Of a DNA stretch of 57,363 nt, positions 42,374 through 50,205 are shown one piece after another (positions within the stretch are counted from its first letter, which is position 1; every line of letters begins with the position of its first letter). Both the position numbers and the translations under genes were made by a program. The DNA is from Pumilibacter muris. GTDB lineage: Bacteria; Bacillota; Clostridia; Christensenellales; Pumilibacteraceae. The stretch covers positions 1-57,363 of the forward strand of contig NZ_CALPCN010000010.1 in assembly GCF_943193045.1 (NCBI RefSeq). Reading direction: 5' to 3'. The notes under the pieces are model-generated. The model saw only the letters and a program-made list of their open reading frames with translations. It was not told the origin of the DNA and searched no databases.

Positions 42374-42423
42374 GTTTTTAAAGTAGTAGAAAATAAATTC
42401 AGTCGACGTGTAGCGCTACGTTC

Positions 42424-43836
42424 TCAGTCGGGAAACGCCACATTAGTTCCCGTTATTTTGAGCCAAGCGGCTTCGCTGATATCGAGCGATAGGGTGAAGC
42501 AGTCGTTTATAATCTGAACCTCGTCATATTCCTTAGTTTTCGCGTTGTAGCGCGCAAGCGATTGTATACCGCTGTCGGGACTGATTTTGAAAGTTACCGT
42601 TTGAGCTTCGGTAAAAGACTTGTTGGTGATTACGAGGTACGGCTCTTTTGTGTCTTTGGTTTGCATATGCGATATTATCAAGTCGGCGGAGCTATCGTTA
42701 GGTTGCAACACCCAACCTTGCGGCAACAATTCCACCGAGTTGAAATCGGCGTGGTTTAAAGTGTGGTACGCGTGCAGGCAGTCGAGATTCATAATAATGT
42801 CTTCCATATCGCGGATTTCCCAGTTCATGTTTATGAGTTCTTTATATAGGGCTTCGTTTCGAATATTGCCGTTCATGTCTATTATGCCGTCGTTGCAGCC
42901 TTCGCCGTCCCACATTACCCAGTTGAAATATGAAAATCCTTTAAATCCGTAAGCAAGATAGGTGTTGGCGTTCCAACGCAGTTCATGTATATTCGGCATG
43001 CGTTTGCCCGCCCAACTGCAACTTTGCAGGAAAGAATGTGTTTTAACGTTATTTTTTAAGCCGATATAACGCATATCTTCCAAGTCGTTGAAGTAGCTCA
43101 TCATGGTGTCGGACGCGTTGAAAGGATAAAAGTCGTGGCTTAAAAATTCCAAATTCTCGGCGCCGCCGCAATCCACCCAATGCTGTAAAAATTCTTTGTA
43201 GCCGCCTGGACCTTTAATGTCGAATACGTCGCCGTAAGCCGTTATTATCAATCCGGGATTCATATTAACGTATATTTTTGTGTCGGGCACGACTTTGAGA
43301 TATTTTTCGCCCCAGAATCCTACGTCTAACATAGCGCCATAGGTGGGTTCGTCTTTCAGCATACAGCCGATGCAGTTTTTTAATTGCGGCACAATAGTTT
43401 TGGCTCTACTGACGCTGCCGTTGGACAGTTCGACGGCGCGAACGAGTTCGTCGTGGGAATTGCCGTTGCCGTTCGGGTCGAAATTTTGCGAAAAATTATA
43501 ATATATTCCGTTTTCCGCCATAACGTCGTCAACATGTTTCCACCATTCCGCCGATGTTACGTCGTGCTTAATCGGTTCTCCCACGTCGAGAATCCAACTT
43601 CCTACCGGAATAAAATTGATTCCCGCTTTCGAAAGCGCTTTTGTTTGTTCGCTCATAGACGGACAGCCTTCTTGCTTTGTGTCGTAATACGATACCCAAG
43701 AACCGATAAGAAAACGCTCTTTTTCTTTTGAACTCGAAGCGGGAGATTCGGTTTGTTTGTTACAGGCGCCCACCGAAAGCGGGGTAAGCAAAGACATAAC
43801 CATTACAAGAAAAGAGGTGAGCAATTTTCGTTTCAT
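42424..43836 (-). CDS. TIM-barrel glycoside hydrolase-like lipoprotein
   Basis: 470 aa. Lipobox SVGAC (C25) after MKRKLLTSFLVMVMSLLTPL. The barrel domain (about 40-345) has strand-end motifs ERFLIGSWVSYYD, GCMLKDEPTYGAM (possible acid/base Glu), EFLSHDFYPFN and GFKGFSYFNWVMWDGEGCNDG, reminiscent of clan GH-A (GH42/GH35-like) enzymes. A C-terminal beta-sandwich (about 370-470) follows. SD CGGAGAAAATAC. Family assignment and the second catalytic residue are uncertain. Not next to the sugar importer, but functionally similar to that locus. Confidence 0.5.
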   Translation of the reverse strand: MKRKLLTSFLVMVMSLLTPLSVGACNKQTESPASSSKEKERFLIGSWVSYYDTKQEGCPSMSEQTKALSKAGINFIPVGSWILDVGEPIKHDVTSAEWWKHVDDVMAENGIYYNFSQNFDPNGNGNSHDELVRAVELSNGSVSRAKTIVPQLKNCIGCMLKDEPTYGAMLDVGFWGEKYLKVVPDTKIYVNMNPGLIITAYGDVFDIKGPGGYKEFLQHWVDCGGAENLEFLSHDFYPFNASDTMMSYFNDLEDMRYIGLKNNVKTHSFLQSCSWAGKRMPNIHELRWNANTYLAYGFKGFSYFNWVMWDGEGCNDGIIDMNGNIRNEALYKELINMNWEIRDMEDIIMNLDCLHAYHTLNHADFNSVELLPQGWVLQPNDSSADLIISHMQTKDTKEPYLVITNKSFTEAQTVTFKISPDSGIQSLARYNAKTKEYDEVQIINDCFTLSLDISEAAWLKITGTNVAFPD

Positions 43837-43910
43837 GTATTTTCTCCGAATTTAGTTTTTAATTATACCGTATACTCATACAGTATAGTATAATATAATA
43901 CGGAATTCAA
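43837..43910 (-). promoter_or_regulatory. AT-rich upstream region with dyad before the lipoprotein gene
   Basis: On the minus strand TATAAT lies about 25 nt before the ATG with only a weak -35. The inverted repeat CCGTAT (43868-43873) / ATACGG (43898-43903) encloses repeated GTATA-like motifs and could bind a regulator. Confidence 0.4.
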
Positions 43911-44034
43911 TACACAAAACCGCTGAATTATTGCACTAATTACCGATTTTAAGCTTAAAGGCGTTTCGTAATAGTGAACGCTGCCGCGATAACAGTGCGA
44001 ATATACCCCTGCCGAGCGGGTTAAACCGCACCGT

Positions 44035-45357
44035 TTACAAGAGCGGAAGTTTTGCAAGCCAAACGTCGCTTTCGCCGAAAAAGTCGGCGCAGTCGTCGGT
44101 TTTCGCGCGGGTGTCGGCAGCTATTAAAAGAGATGTTCCGCCGGCGCAAATCGCGCCGCAAGAGGGGGATTCCACGCTTAGCGAGTATAACTCGGTAGAC
44201 TGTTTTCCTATATACGCAATATCGAGTTTTCCGCTACCTATTCCCGCTACGAACGCCGCCGTTCCGTTGCTCGCGAATGCGGCGATTTCTTTGGGTGCGA
44301 ACTCTACGGAACCCACGCTTCTGCCGTCGGCTGAAAGTTCGATTAGCTTTTCGCCGGTGTAGGCGAATGTTCCTGCGGCGTAAAATAAAGTCTTTTTATT
44401 TGCGTTCGGCGTTTTGGTTAAAAATTTAACGTCCGTTTTTGTAAGATTTTCGTCTAAAAGCAGAAGCTCGCAGTTTCCGTCTCTGTCGCTAATCGAGGCG
44501 TAGCCGGCGCCGAGCGGCAAAAACGCGGCGGGGGTGTAGGCGTAGCCTAAATTCAAGTCGGTATACGCAGGTTCGCTTATTGTTGTGAACCGCGCGAGCG
44601 TAAGGTAGCCGAGCTCTTGAAAGTCTGCGGCGGCGGCAAGAATATAGCCGTCTTTATACGGCAAAATATCGAGCAGTTCAAGGCTGTAAGTGTGCGAAAA
44701 AACTTTTTCGCGCTCGAGCGACAGCCCCGTTGTGTAAACGTGCAACAATAGGGTTTTCTTTTGAGTTATTTCGTTGAACGACTCCGCAACCAAAAAATAT
44801 CTGTTGTCGAAAACGTAAAGCCCGCACGCCGTCAGCGCGTGGGTGGGAGGCATCATAACCTTAGCGGTTACCGACAGTGTGTCGGATAAAAGATACAGCC
44901 CCGCAACCGAACCCTCGTTGCCCGCAACCGCAAACCCCGAAAGGGTGGGAATCGCTTTCGCCACAGTAAAATCGAACACCGTAAAGCCGAGAGTGCGTCC
45001 GCTCGCGCTCAGCCGTGCGCCGAAACCGCGAGTTTTACCTTGCGAGTTTGCGGCAAAATCGAGGTCGCTCGAATTTGTGTTGCCGAATATGTAAATTTCG
45101 TTGTTTTTGGTAAATACCGACACTGGCGACTCGTTTTCGGTGCCGCCCAAGTTGGTTTCCCACATTATGCGCTCGTTGGCGCTTGCCCGCGCTTCTCTTA
45201 AAATTTCGTGCGGAGGTTTTTCCGAAACTGTGGGAATACTCGCCGAGCCCGAATCGCGGGTTGAAATAGTGTAGGCAACGCCGCACAGCAGTATGAATAT
45301 AACTGCAAAAAGCAGCATCACCGTTTGAAGTTGCCGTTTTTGTAATATCTTTTTCAT
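44035..45357 (-). CDS. Membrane-anchored propeller-like protein, unknown
   Basis: 440 aa. Short basic start MKKILQKRQLQ, one membrane anchor (about 12-31, TVMLLFAVIFILLCGVAYTI), then an extracytoplasmic beta-rich domain with recurring strands (EIYIFGNTNSSDLDF, GFAVAGNEGSVAGLYLL, RYFLVAES, GYILAAAAD, AAFVAGIGSG) compatible with a beta-propeller. ATG 45357 is chosen: a -10 TATACT ends 7 nt before it, and longer starts would translate the promoter. No SD. Possibly involved in envelope sensing or assembly; no family recognised. Confidence 0.55.
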   Translation of the reverse strand: MKKILQKRQLQTVMLLFAVIFILLCGVAYTISTRDSGSASIPTVSEKPPHEILREARASANERIMWETNLGGTENESPVSVFTKNNEIYIFGNTNSSDLDFAANSQGKTRGFGARLSASGRTLGFTVFDFTVAKAIPTLSGFAVAGNEGSVAGLYLLSDTLSVTAKVMMPPTHALTACGLYVFDNRYFLVAESFNEITQKKTLLLHVYTTGLSLEREKVFSHTYSLELLDILPYKDGYILAAAADFQELGYLTLARFTTISEPAYTDLNLGYAYTPAAFLPLGAGYASISDRDGNCELLLLDENLTKTDVKFLTKTPNANKKTLFYAAGTFAYTGEKLIELSADGRSVGSVEFAPKEIAAFASNGTAAFVAGIGSGKLDIAYIGKQSTELYSLSVESPSCGAICAGGTSLLIAADTRAKTDDCADFFGESDVWLAKLPLL

Positions 45358-45364
45358 ATAAAAG

Positions 45365-45393
45365 AGTATAACACGGCATACCCGCGTTTTGAA
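45365..45393 (-). promoter_or_regulatory. Promoter abutting the start of the propeller-like gene
   Basis: Minus strand: TTCAAA (45393-45388), 17-bp spacer, TATACT (45370-45365), CTTTTAT, ATG at 45357. This is the same geometry as at 41459-41495. Confidence 0.55.
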
Positions 45394-45451
45394 CGCGCGA
45401 GCAAATAAAGACAAAATTCGTTTTTTAATCCCGAAAAGCTACACCCGCAGG

Positions 45452-46510
45452 CTAAGCTTTTAAAGCGAACGAATTGAGTAAGTCGGCTATGCGCCGCGTT
45501 CCGTCGGAGCACGGCGCGGCTTTCATTGCGGCAACAAGCGCGTCGCGTTTTTTAAAAAGCCCTAACGTTTCGGACATAAGAGTGCCGCAAGTTAAATTTT
45601 CTTGCTCCAAAACTTCGATTGTGCCCAAACTGCGGTAGTATTCGGCGTTTTGCTGTTGGTCGCCTCTGCTCGTGTCGCTTTTGGGGAGGGGAATTACGAG
45701 CGCGGGCTTTTTCAGGGCGGTTATTTCGGCGAGCGTGCCCGCTCCCGCGCGGCACACAACGTAGTCTGCCCATGCGTAACAGTCCGCCATATAATCGCAA
45801 AATTCAAGTCGGCGGTAATTTTCGGCGCCGCCGTCGAACGGGTGTTTGCCGGCTATGTGCAAAACGTTGAAATATACGCAAAGTTCTTTCAAAGTTCCTT
45901 CGAGCGTTTTGTTCACTGTGAGCGCGCCCTGACTTCCGCCGAAAACAAGCAAGTTGGGTTTTCCGTTGGGCGCAAAATTGTGCCTCAGTTGTATGTTCTC
46001 TTTTTTTCCGTCGTAAAGTTCTTGACGTATGGGAGCGCCTGTTAAAAATCCGTTTTCGTATTTGTCGGCAACCGACGGGAACGACGCGCAAACGTGGCGG
46101 CACTTTTTTGCCACAAGGCGGTTGCTGAGCCCCATTCCGGTATCCGATTCGTGTATAACGAGCGGCACTTTAAGCTTGTTTGCCGCAAGCGCTACGGGAA
46201 GAGCCGCATAGCCGCCTTTTGAAAACACGACGCGCGGTTCAAGCTCGCGTAAAAGCTTTTTCGCTTCTCTTATTCCGCTCGCCAAAACGAACGGAACTTT
46301 AAAGTTTTTGGGCGAAAGCGAACGCCTGAATTTTATGCAGGGCAAAGCGTGAAACGTTACGTCTTTAAACGGAGCGAGCATTTTTTCTTCCATGCCGCCC
46401 GCTTCTCCGCAATAGTGCACTTTATAATTTTTTAAAAACGGCAGAAGGGCAATGTTGGGGGCAATGTGTCCCGCCGTGCCGCCTCCCGTAAGAATAATAG
46501 TGTTAGTCAT
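45452..46510 (-). CDS. murG: MurG, lipid II-forming GlcNAc transferase
   Basis: 352 aa from ATG 46510. It transfers GlcNAc from UDP-GlcNAc to lipid I at the inner face of the membrane. Signature segments: LTGGGTAGHIAPNIALLPF (N-terminal GxGGxxxH loop), VVFSKGGYAALPVALAA, HESDTGMGLSNR, VFGGSQGALTVNK, CRAGAGTLAEI and PLPKSDTSRGDQQQNA. AGGAGG lies about 13 nt before the ATG, slightly far. It stands alone, not in a dcw cluster. Confidence 0.95.
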   Translation of the reverse strand: MTNTIILTGGGTAGHIAPNIALLPFLKNYKVHYCGEAGGMEEKMLAPFKDVTFHALPCIKFRRSLSPKNFKVPFVLASGIREAKKLLRELEPRVVFSKGGYAALPVALAANKLKVPLVIHESDTGMGLSNRLVAKKCRHVCASFPSVADKYENGFLTGAPIRQELYDGKKENIQLRHNFAPNGKPNLLVFGGSQGALTVNKTLEGTLKELCVYFNVLHIAGKHPFDGGAENYRRLEFCDYMADCYAWADYVVCRAGAGTLAEITALKKPALVIPLPKSDTSRGDQQQNAEYYRSLGTIEVLEQENLTCGTLMSETLGLFKKRDALVAAMKAAPCSDGTRRIADLLNSFALKA

Positions 46511-46587
46511 GGCTGTGTGTGTAACCTCCTCGCCGCAACGGCGCATAAATTGCGCGCTCAAATCGTAGAGGCTGCAATCAAACGCGG

Positions 46588-46616
46588 TTGACAAACTCCG
46601 CGATTTGCATTATAAT
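46588..46616 (+). promoter_or_regulatory. Strong promoter of the hydrolase gene
   Basis: TTGACA (46588-46593), 17-bp spacer, TATAAT (46611-46616): full consensus. The leader is about 90 nt with no clear structure. Divergent from murG. Confidence 0.85.
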
Positions 46617-46714
46617 GTTTTCGTTGCGGCAATCATTTTATATGTATATGTTTGCCAAACTGCGAAAATTATAAAATAGCGTTTAAAAATAAAACCGACG
46701 GGAGGGGTTTAATC

Positions 46715-47617
46715 ATGAAAATCGAACAGTTTACGGCGCACGACGGAAAGCAAATTTCGCTCAAAGTGTGGGATTCGGTAGAGTCGCCCATAGGAGTAAT
46801 ACAGCTTATTCACGGCATGGCGGAGCATATTTCGCGCTACAACGAGTTTGCCGAATGGCTCAACGCCAAAGGTTTTATAGTTGTGGGCGACGACCACCGC
46901 GCTCACGGCGACACCGACCCCGACGCGCTCGGGCTTGCGGGCGAGGGCGACTTGTTCGAAAACACGGTTGCCGACGAAAAGGGAATAACGGCGCTTGTTA
47001 AAGAGCGCTATAATCTGCCCGTCGTTGTGCTCGGGCACAGCTACGGTTCTTTTTTAACGCAGCGCTACTTAACTCTCGGCACTTCCGACATTGCGGGTTG
47101 CGTTTTAATGGGCTCGGCGGCAATGGAAGGTTTTGTTGTGAACATGGGCAGAAAAATAGCCGCCAAAAAATTGAAAAAGGGCGAAAAAGACGCTCGCGGC
47201 AATTTTTTTGCGGCTCAAACTTTTGTTAAATACGATAAAAAAATAAAAGACGGAATAAACGGTTGGCTGTGCCGCGACCGTGCCGAAGTGGGAAAGTTCA
47301 ACGTTGACCCGCAGTGTAATTTTACTTGCAGCAACGGTTTTTACTACTACTTTTTCGGCGGTATGCAGTCTATTGCGGCAAACAAAGGGGAAAATATTCG
47401 CAAAGATTTGCCCCTTCTTATAATATCCGGCAACCGCGACGGCGTGGGCGGCTACGGCAAGCTTGTTAAAAAGCTGTGTAAGCGCTACGAGGGTTTCGGA
47501 TTAAAACCCGAATTAAAGCTAATAGAGGGAGCGCGCCACGAGCTTGTGAACGAAACCAACAAGCTTGAAATTTACGAAATTGTGCGCGACTTCGCGCTTC
47601 GTGCGGTTCAAAAATAG
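46715..47617 (+). CDS. Alpha/beta hydrolase, monoglyceride lipase/lysophospholipase type
   Basis: 300 aa. Oxyanion-side motif HGMAEHISRY (33-42), DDHRAHGDT (59-67), nucleophile elbow GHSYGS (S109), an Asp in ISGNRDGVGG and a His in GARHELVNE completing the Ser-Asp-His triad. The Hydrolase_4/serine aminopeptidase S33-type layout suggests hydrolysis of monoacylglycerol or lysophospholipid. No signal peptide, so cytosolic. ATG 46715 has SD GGGAGGGG. Monocistronic, with a consensus promoter. Confidence 0.88.
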   Translation: MKIEQFTAHDGKQISLKVWDSVESPIGVIQLIHGMAEHISRYNEFAEWLNAKGFIVVGDDHRAHGDTDPDALGLAGEGDLFENTVADEKGITALVKERYNLPVVVLGHSYGSFLTQRYLTLGTSDIAGCVLMGSAAMEGFVVNMGRKIAAKKLKKGEKDARGNFFAAQTFVKYDKKIKDGINGWLCRDRAEVGKFNVDPQCNFTCSNGFYYYFFGGMQSIAANKGENIRKDLPLLIISGNRDGVGGYGKLVKKLCKRYEGFGLKPELKLIEGARHELVNETNKLEIYEIVRDFALRAVQK

Positions 47618-47680
47618 AAAGCGGAAAAGGAAAAACGATATAAATGCGTTTAGTTGCGTTTTGTTTGGCTATTTGCGTTT

Positions 47681-48526
47681 TCAGCTGACGTAGCTTCGCT
47701 CTTTCGGCGGTGTGCCCGCTTCGTTCACAAGATAAAATTCAAGTTTGCGCATAAGCCTTTCTATGCGGATTTGAAGTTTGAACACGTCGAGAAAATCTTC
47801 GGCGAACGCGAGTTCGTCGGTAAATTCGTTGGGGAACAGCTCGTTTATAAGACTTTTGTAGGCGGCGGCGTTCAGCCATTCTCTTTTGGGAAGAAAGGCG
47901 CTAATCGCTTTCAGTTTTTCGTCGTCGCGCGTGTTGCGGCTCGCTATTTTCTCGCGCTCTAAATAAATGTAAAGATTTTTAATCAAACGAATGCCGGTGT
48001 TTATAAAATAGCGTTTGCGCGATTCGGGCATAGCTATAAAGTTTTCTTTTATCTTTATATATCTGGGGTCGTCGTACATACAGTCGCTGTAAATTGCCGC
48101 GACTTTTTCCGCCACTTCGGGGTCGGTGTCTATCGTGTTGTTGCGAAGATTGAATGTTACTACGGGGTTGCCGTCTTTCAAAAAAAGCGTGTCCGTAAAA
48201 TAAATATACGGCGCGTAAGTAAGCGACGAATCTTTTAAGTTGGCGCAAAACGTTCTCAGCGAAAGGAAATAATCTTTCAGCGAATCTGTCGGATTAAAAT
48301 ACAGTCGAAGCGTTTTTTTTCCTTTTATAGAGAGTTCTTCCGACTTTACGGCTTCGTTTACCACGCCCGACAAATCGGCAAATCCGCCCGTTTTGTCGTC
48401 TAATTCGCTCGGCTCGGAATGCAGACACACCGTGTCCGATACGGAAAAAAGAAGTTCGGTAATTTTATCGAACGCTTTTCCGTCAGCTATGGCAAATTCA
48501 ACGCAGTATACGGTGCCTTTTTCCAC
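47681..48526 (-). CDS. Hypothetical protein
   Basis: 281 aa from a GTG start with AGGGGAATC upstream. N-terminal half alpha/beta (GTVYCVEFAIADGKAFDKIT, KKTLRLYFNPTDSLKDYFLS), C-terminal half helical and charged (IRLIKNLYIYLEREK, FLDVFKLQIRIERLMRKLEF). No membrane segment or signal. A promoter on the same strand (TTTACA-17-TATACT, 48593-48565) supports a real monocistronic gene. Not recognised; no function proposed. Confidence 0.65.
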   Translation of the reverse strand: MEKGTVYCVEFAIADGKAFDKITELLFSVSDTVCLHSEPSELDDKTGGFADLSGVVNEAVKSEELSIKGKKTLRLYFNPTDSLKDYFLSLRTFCANLKDSSLTYAPYIYFTDTLFLKDGNPVVTFNLRNNTIDTDPEVAEKVAAIYSDCMYDDPRYIKIKENFIAMPESRKRYFINTGIRLIKNLYIYLEREKIASRNTRDDEKLKAISAFLPKREWLNAAAYKSLINELFPNEFTDELAFAEDFLDVFKLQIRIERLMRKLEFYLVNEAGTPPKERSYVS

Positions 48527-48564
48527 TTTAAGATTCCCCTAAAAAATATTGCCTTTTGATTAAC

Positions 48565-48593
48565 AGTATACATTTTTTTTTCGTTGCTGTAAA
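48565..48593 (-). promoter_or_regulatory. Promoter of the hypothetical gene at 48526
   Basis: Minus strand TTTACA (48593-48588), 17-bp spacer, TATACT (48570-48565), and a leader of about 35 nt with SD. Confidence 0.7.
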
Positions 48594-48684
48594 CTAAATA
48601 CAAAAAAAAATACTGAATTTTTACAATTTTGTGGGACGGCGACGCGGCGAAGATTGTTATATAAGCAAAAGGAGGCGAAAACTC

Positions 48685-49947
48685 ATGAAAAAATTTGCGA
48701 ACTTATTGCTATTACTTTTTGCGCTTTTTATGGCTTTTTCTGTTGCCGCTTGCGCCGCTTACGACGGCGAATCGCCGAGCGGCGACTATATGGGACCGCC
48801 GACGGGCGGAGATTCCGACGAATCCGATTCCGACGCGAGCGCGTCGCCCGACGGAATGTTGCAAGAGTCTATTAAAAAACAGCTTACTGCGGCGGAATGG
48901 AACGACATTTCGAACTACGAATTTTGGAACAGCCTTTTTCAAAGTTCTTCCGAGCAAGGAGAGGCGGGAATTTTCGAAGAATACGCGCGCGACAACAGAG
49001 GGCTCGACACCCGCTATATGCGCGAAATAACGGTTAAAAGCGGTTCGTCGGCAGTTGCGGGAGCAACGGTAAAACTGTATTTTGGAAAAACCGTTATATA
49101 TTCTGCGGTAACCGACGGCGCGGGCAAAGCTTATGTGTTCGGGCAAGACGGTACGCGCATTACGGCGAAAAGCGGCGAGTTTTTCGCCGAAGTTCCCGCC
49201 GAAAGCGGCAAAATCGAAATTCAGCTCGACGGCTTCGCTCCGCAACCTAACCGCATAGAACTTGCCGTTGTTACCGACACCACAGGTTCTATGGGCGACG
49301 AACTCAAATTTCTTAAAAAAGAAATAAGCGGAGTTGTTCGCCGAGTAGCGAACGCGACGCTTGCGGATTCTTTGCGTTTGGGAACTGTGTTTTACCGCGA
49401 TTACAACATAAATCAAGAAGAGGCTTACCTTGTGCGTTCGTTCGACTTTACCGAAGTTACCTCCGACGCGGGAATGCTCTCAGCGCTTTCTAACATAAAC
49501 GCCCAATCGGCAGGCGGTGGCGGCGACATTCCCGAAGCGGTGGAAGCGGGGCTCGAAGCCGCTCTTAAATTGCAGTGGAGTCAAGACTCTACCAAAATAC
49601 TGTTTCATGTGCTCGACGCGTCGTATCACGACGAATCGGAATATCAAAAGCGGTTTGCAACTGCGGTTCTTTCGGCGGCTCAAAAAGGAATACGGATAAT
49701 TCCTGTGGCGGCAAGCGGGCTCGATTTTCTCGGGCAGTATATTATGCGTAGCGCGGCGATTTTAACGGGCGGCACTTATGCCTTTTTAACCGACGATTCG
49801 GGAATAGGCGATTCCCACGAAGAGCCTGTTGTGGGCGGCTATACGGTGGAATATTTAAGCGACCTCATGGTTAGGCTTACCGTAGGGTACCATACGGGCA
49901 ACATGGGCGCCCCCGTGTTTTGGAAAGATTCCACTTCGGTGGAATAA
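48685..49947 (+). CDS. Lipoprotein with von Willebrand factor A domain
   Basis: 420 aa. Lipoprotein signal MKKFANLLLLLFALFMAFSV with lipobox VAAC (C23), an Asp/Ser-rich linker (28-55), a small beta domain (about 112-185), then a VWA domain (about 190-375) with MIDAS DTTGSMGDE (D198-E206) and AGGGGDIPEAV further on. VWA domains bind divalent metal and protein ligands, so surface adhesion or complex assembly is likely. SD AAGGAGG. It is followed by a terminator and lies upstream of the ger operon, but is not obviously part of it. Confidence 0.85.
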   Translation: MKKFANLLLLLFALFMAFSVAACAAYDGESPSGDYMGPPTGGDSDESDSDASASPDGMLQESIKKQLTAAEWNDISNYEFWNSLFQSSSEQGEAGIFEEYARDNRGLDTRYMREITVKSGSSAVAGATVKLYFGKTVIYSAVTDGAGKAYVFGQDGTRITAKSGEFFAEVPAESGKIEIQLDGFAPQPNRIELAVVTDTTGSMGDELKFLKKEISGVVRRVANATLADSLRLGTVFYRDYNINQEEAYLVRSFDFTEVTSDAGMLSALSNINAQSAGGGGDIPEAVEAGLEAALKLQWSQDSTKILFHVLDASYHDESEYQKRFATAVLSAAQKGIRIIPVAASGLDFLGQYIMRSAAILTGGTYAFLTDDSGIGDSHEEPVVGGYTVEYLSDLMVRLTVGYHTGNMGAPVFWKDSTSVE

Positions 49948-49976
49948 AAAAATCGAGAGAATAACTTTATTTTAAG

Positions 49977-50015
49977 GCAAGCGTTTTTGTCGAAATAGGC
50001 GCTTGCTTTTATTTT
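49977..50015 (+). terminator. Terminator after the VWA lipoprotein gene
   Basis: GCAAGCG (49977-49983) pairs with CGCTTGC (50000-50006), followed by TTTTATTTT; the 16-nt loop is long but the T run is good. Confidence 0.7.
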
Positions 50016-50169
50016 GTCGGTTTTTGAAAGAAAACGCGAGTATTGCGAGTGTTTCGACACGTTTGCGAAATTAGCGAATACTTTGCGCCGTTCTACACTA
50101 AATTGCAAAGTTTTTATTGCGGGGCATTCCGAGCGGCTAAAAAAGCTTTTATGCGATAGCTGTGTTTTC

Positions 50170-50199
50170 GGTATTTTTTTACGCCTTTTCCGCACACTA
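50170..50199 (+). promoter_or_regulatory. Possible sigma-G type promoter of the ger operon
   Basis: GGTATT (50170-50175), 17-bp spacer, CACACTA (50193-50199), close to the forespore sigma-G pattern (-35 GnATR, -10 CATACTA), then ATG at 50206. ger operons are known to be sigma-G dependent. The -10 ends 6 nt before the start codon, and no SD is present. Confidence 0.5.
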
Positions 50200-50205
50200 A
50201 AACTT

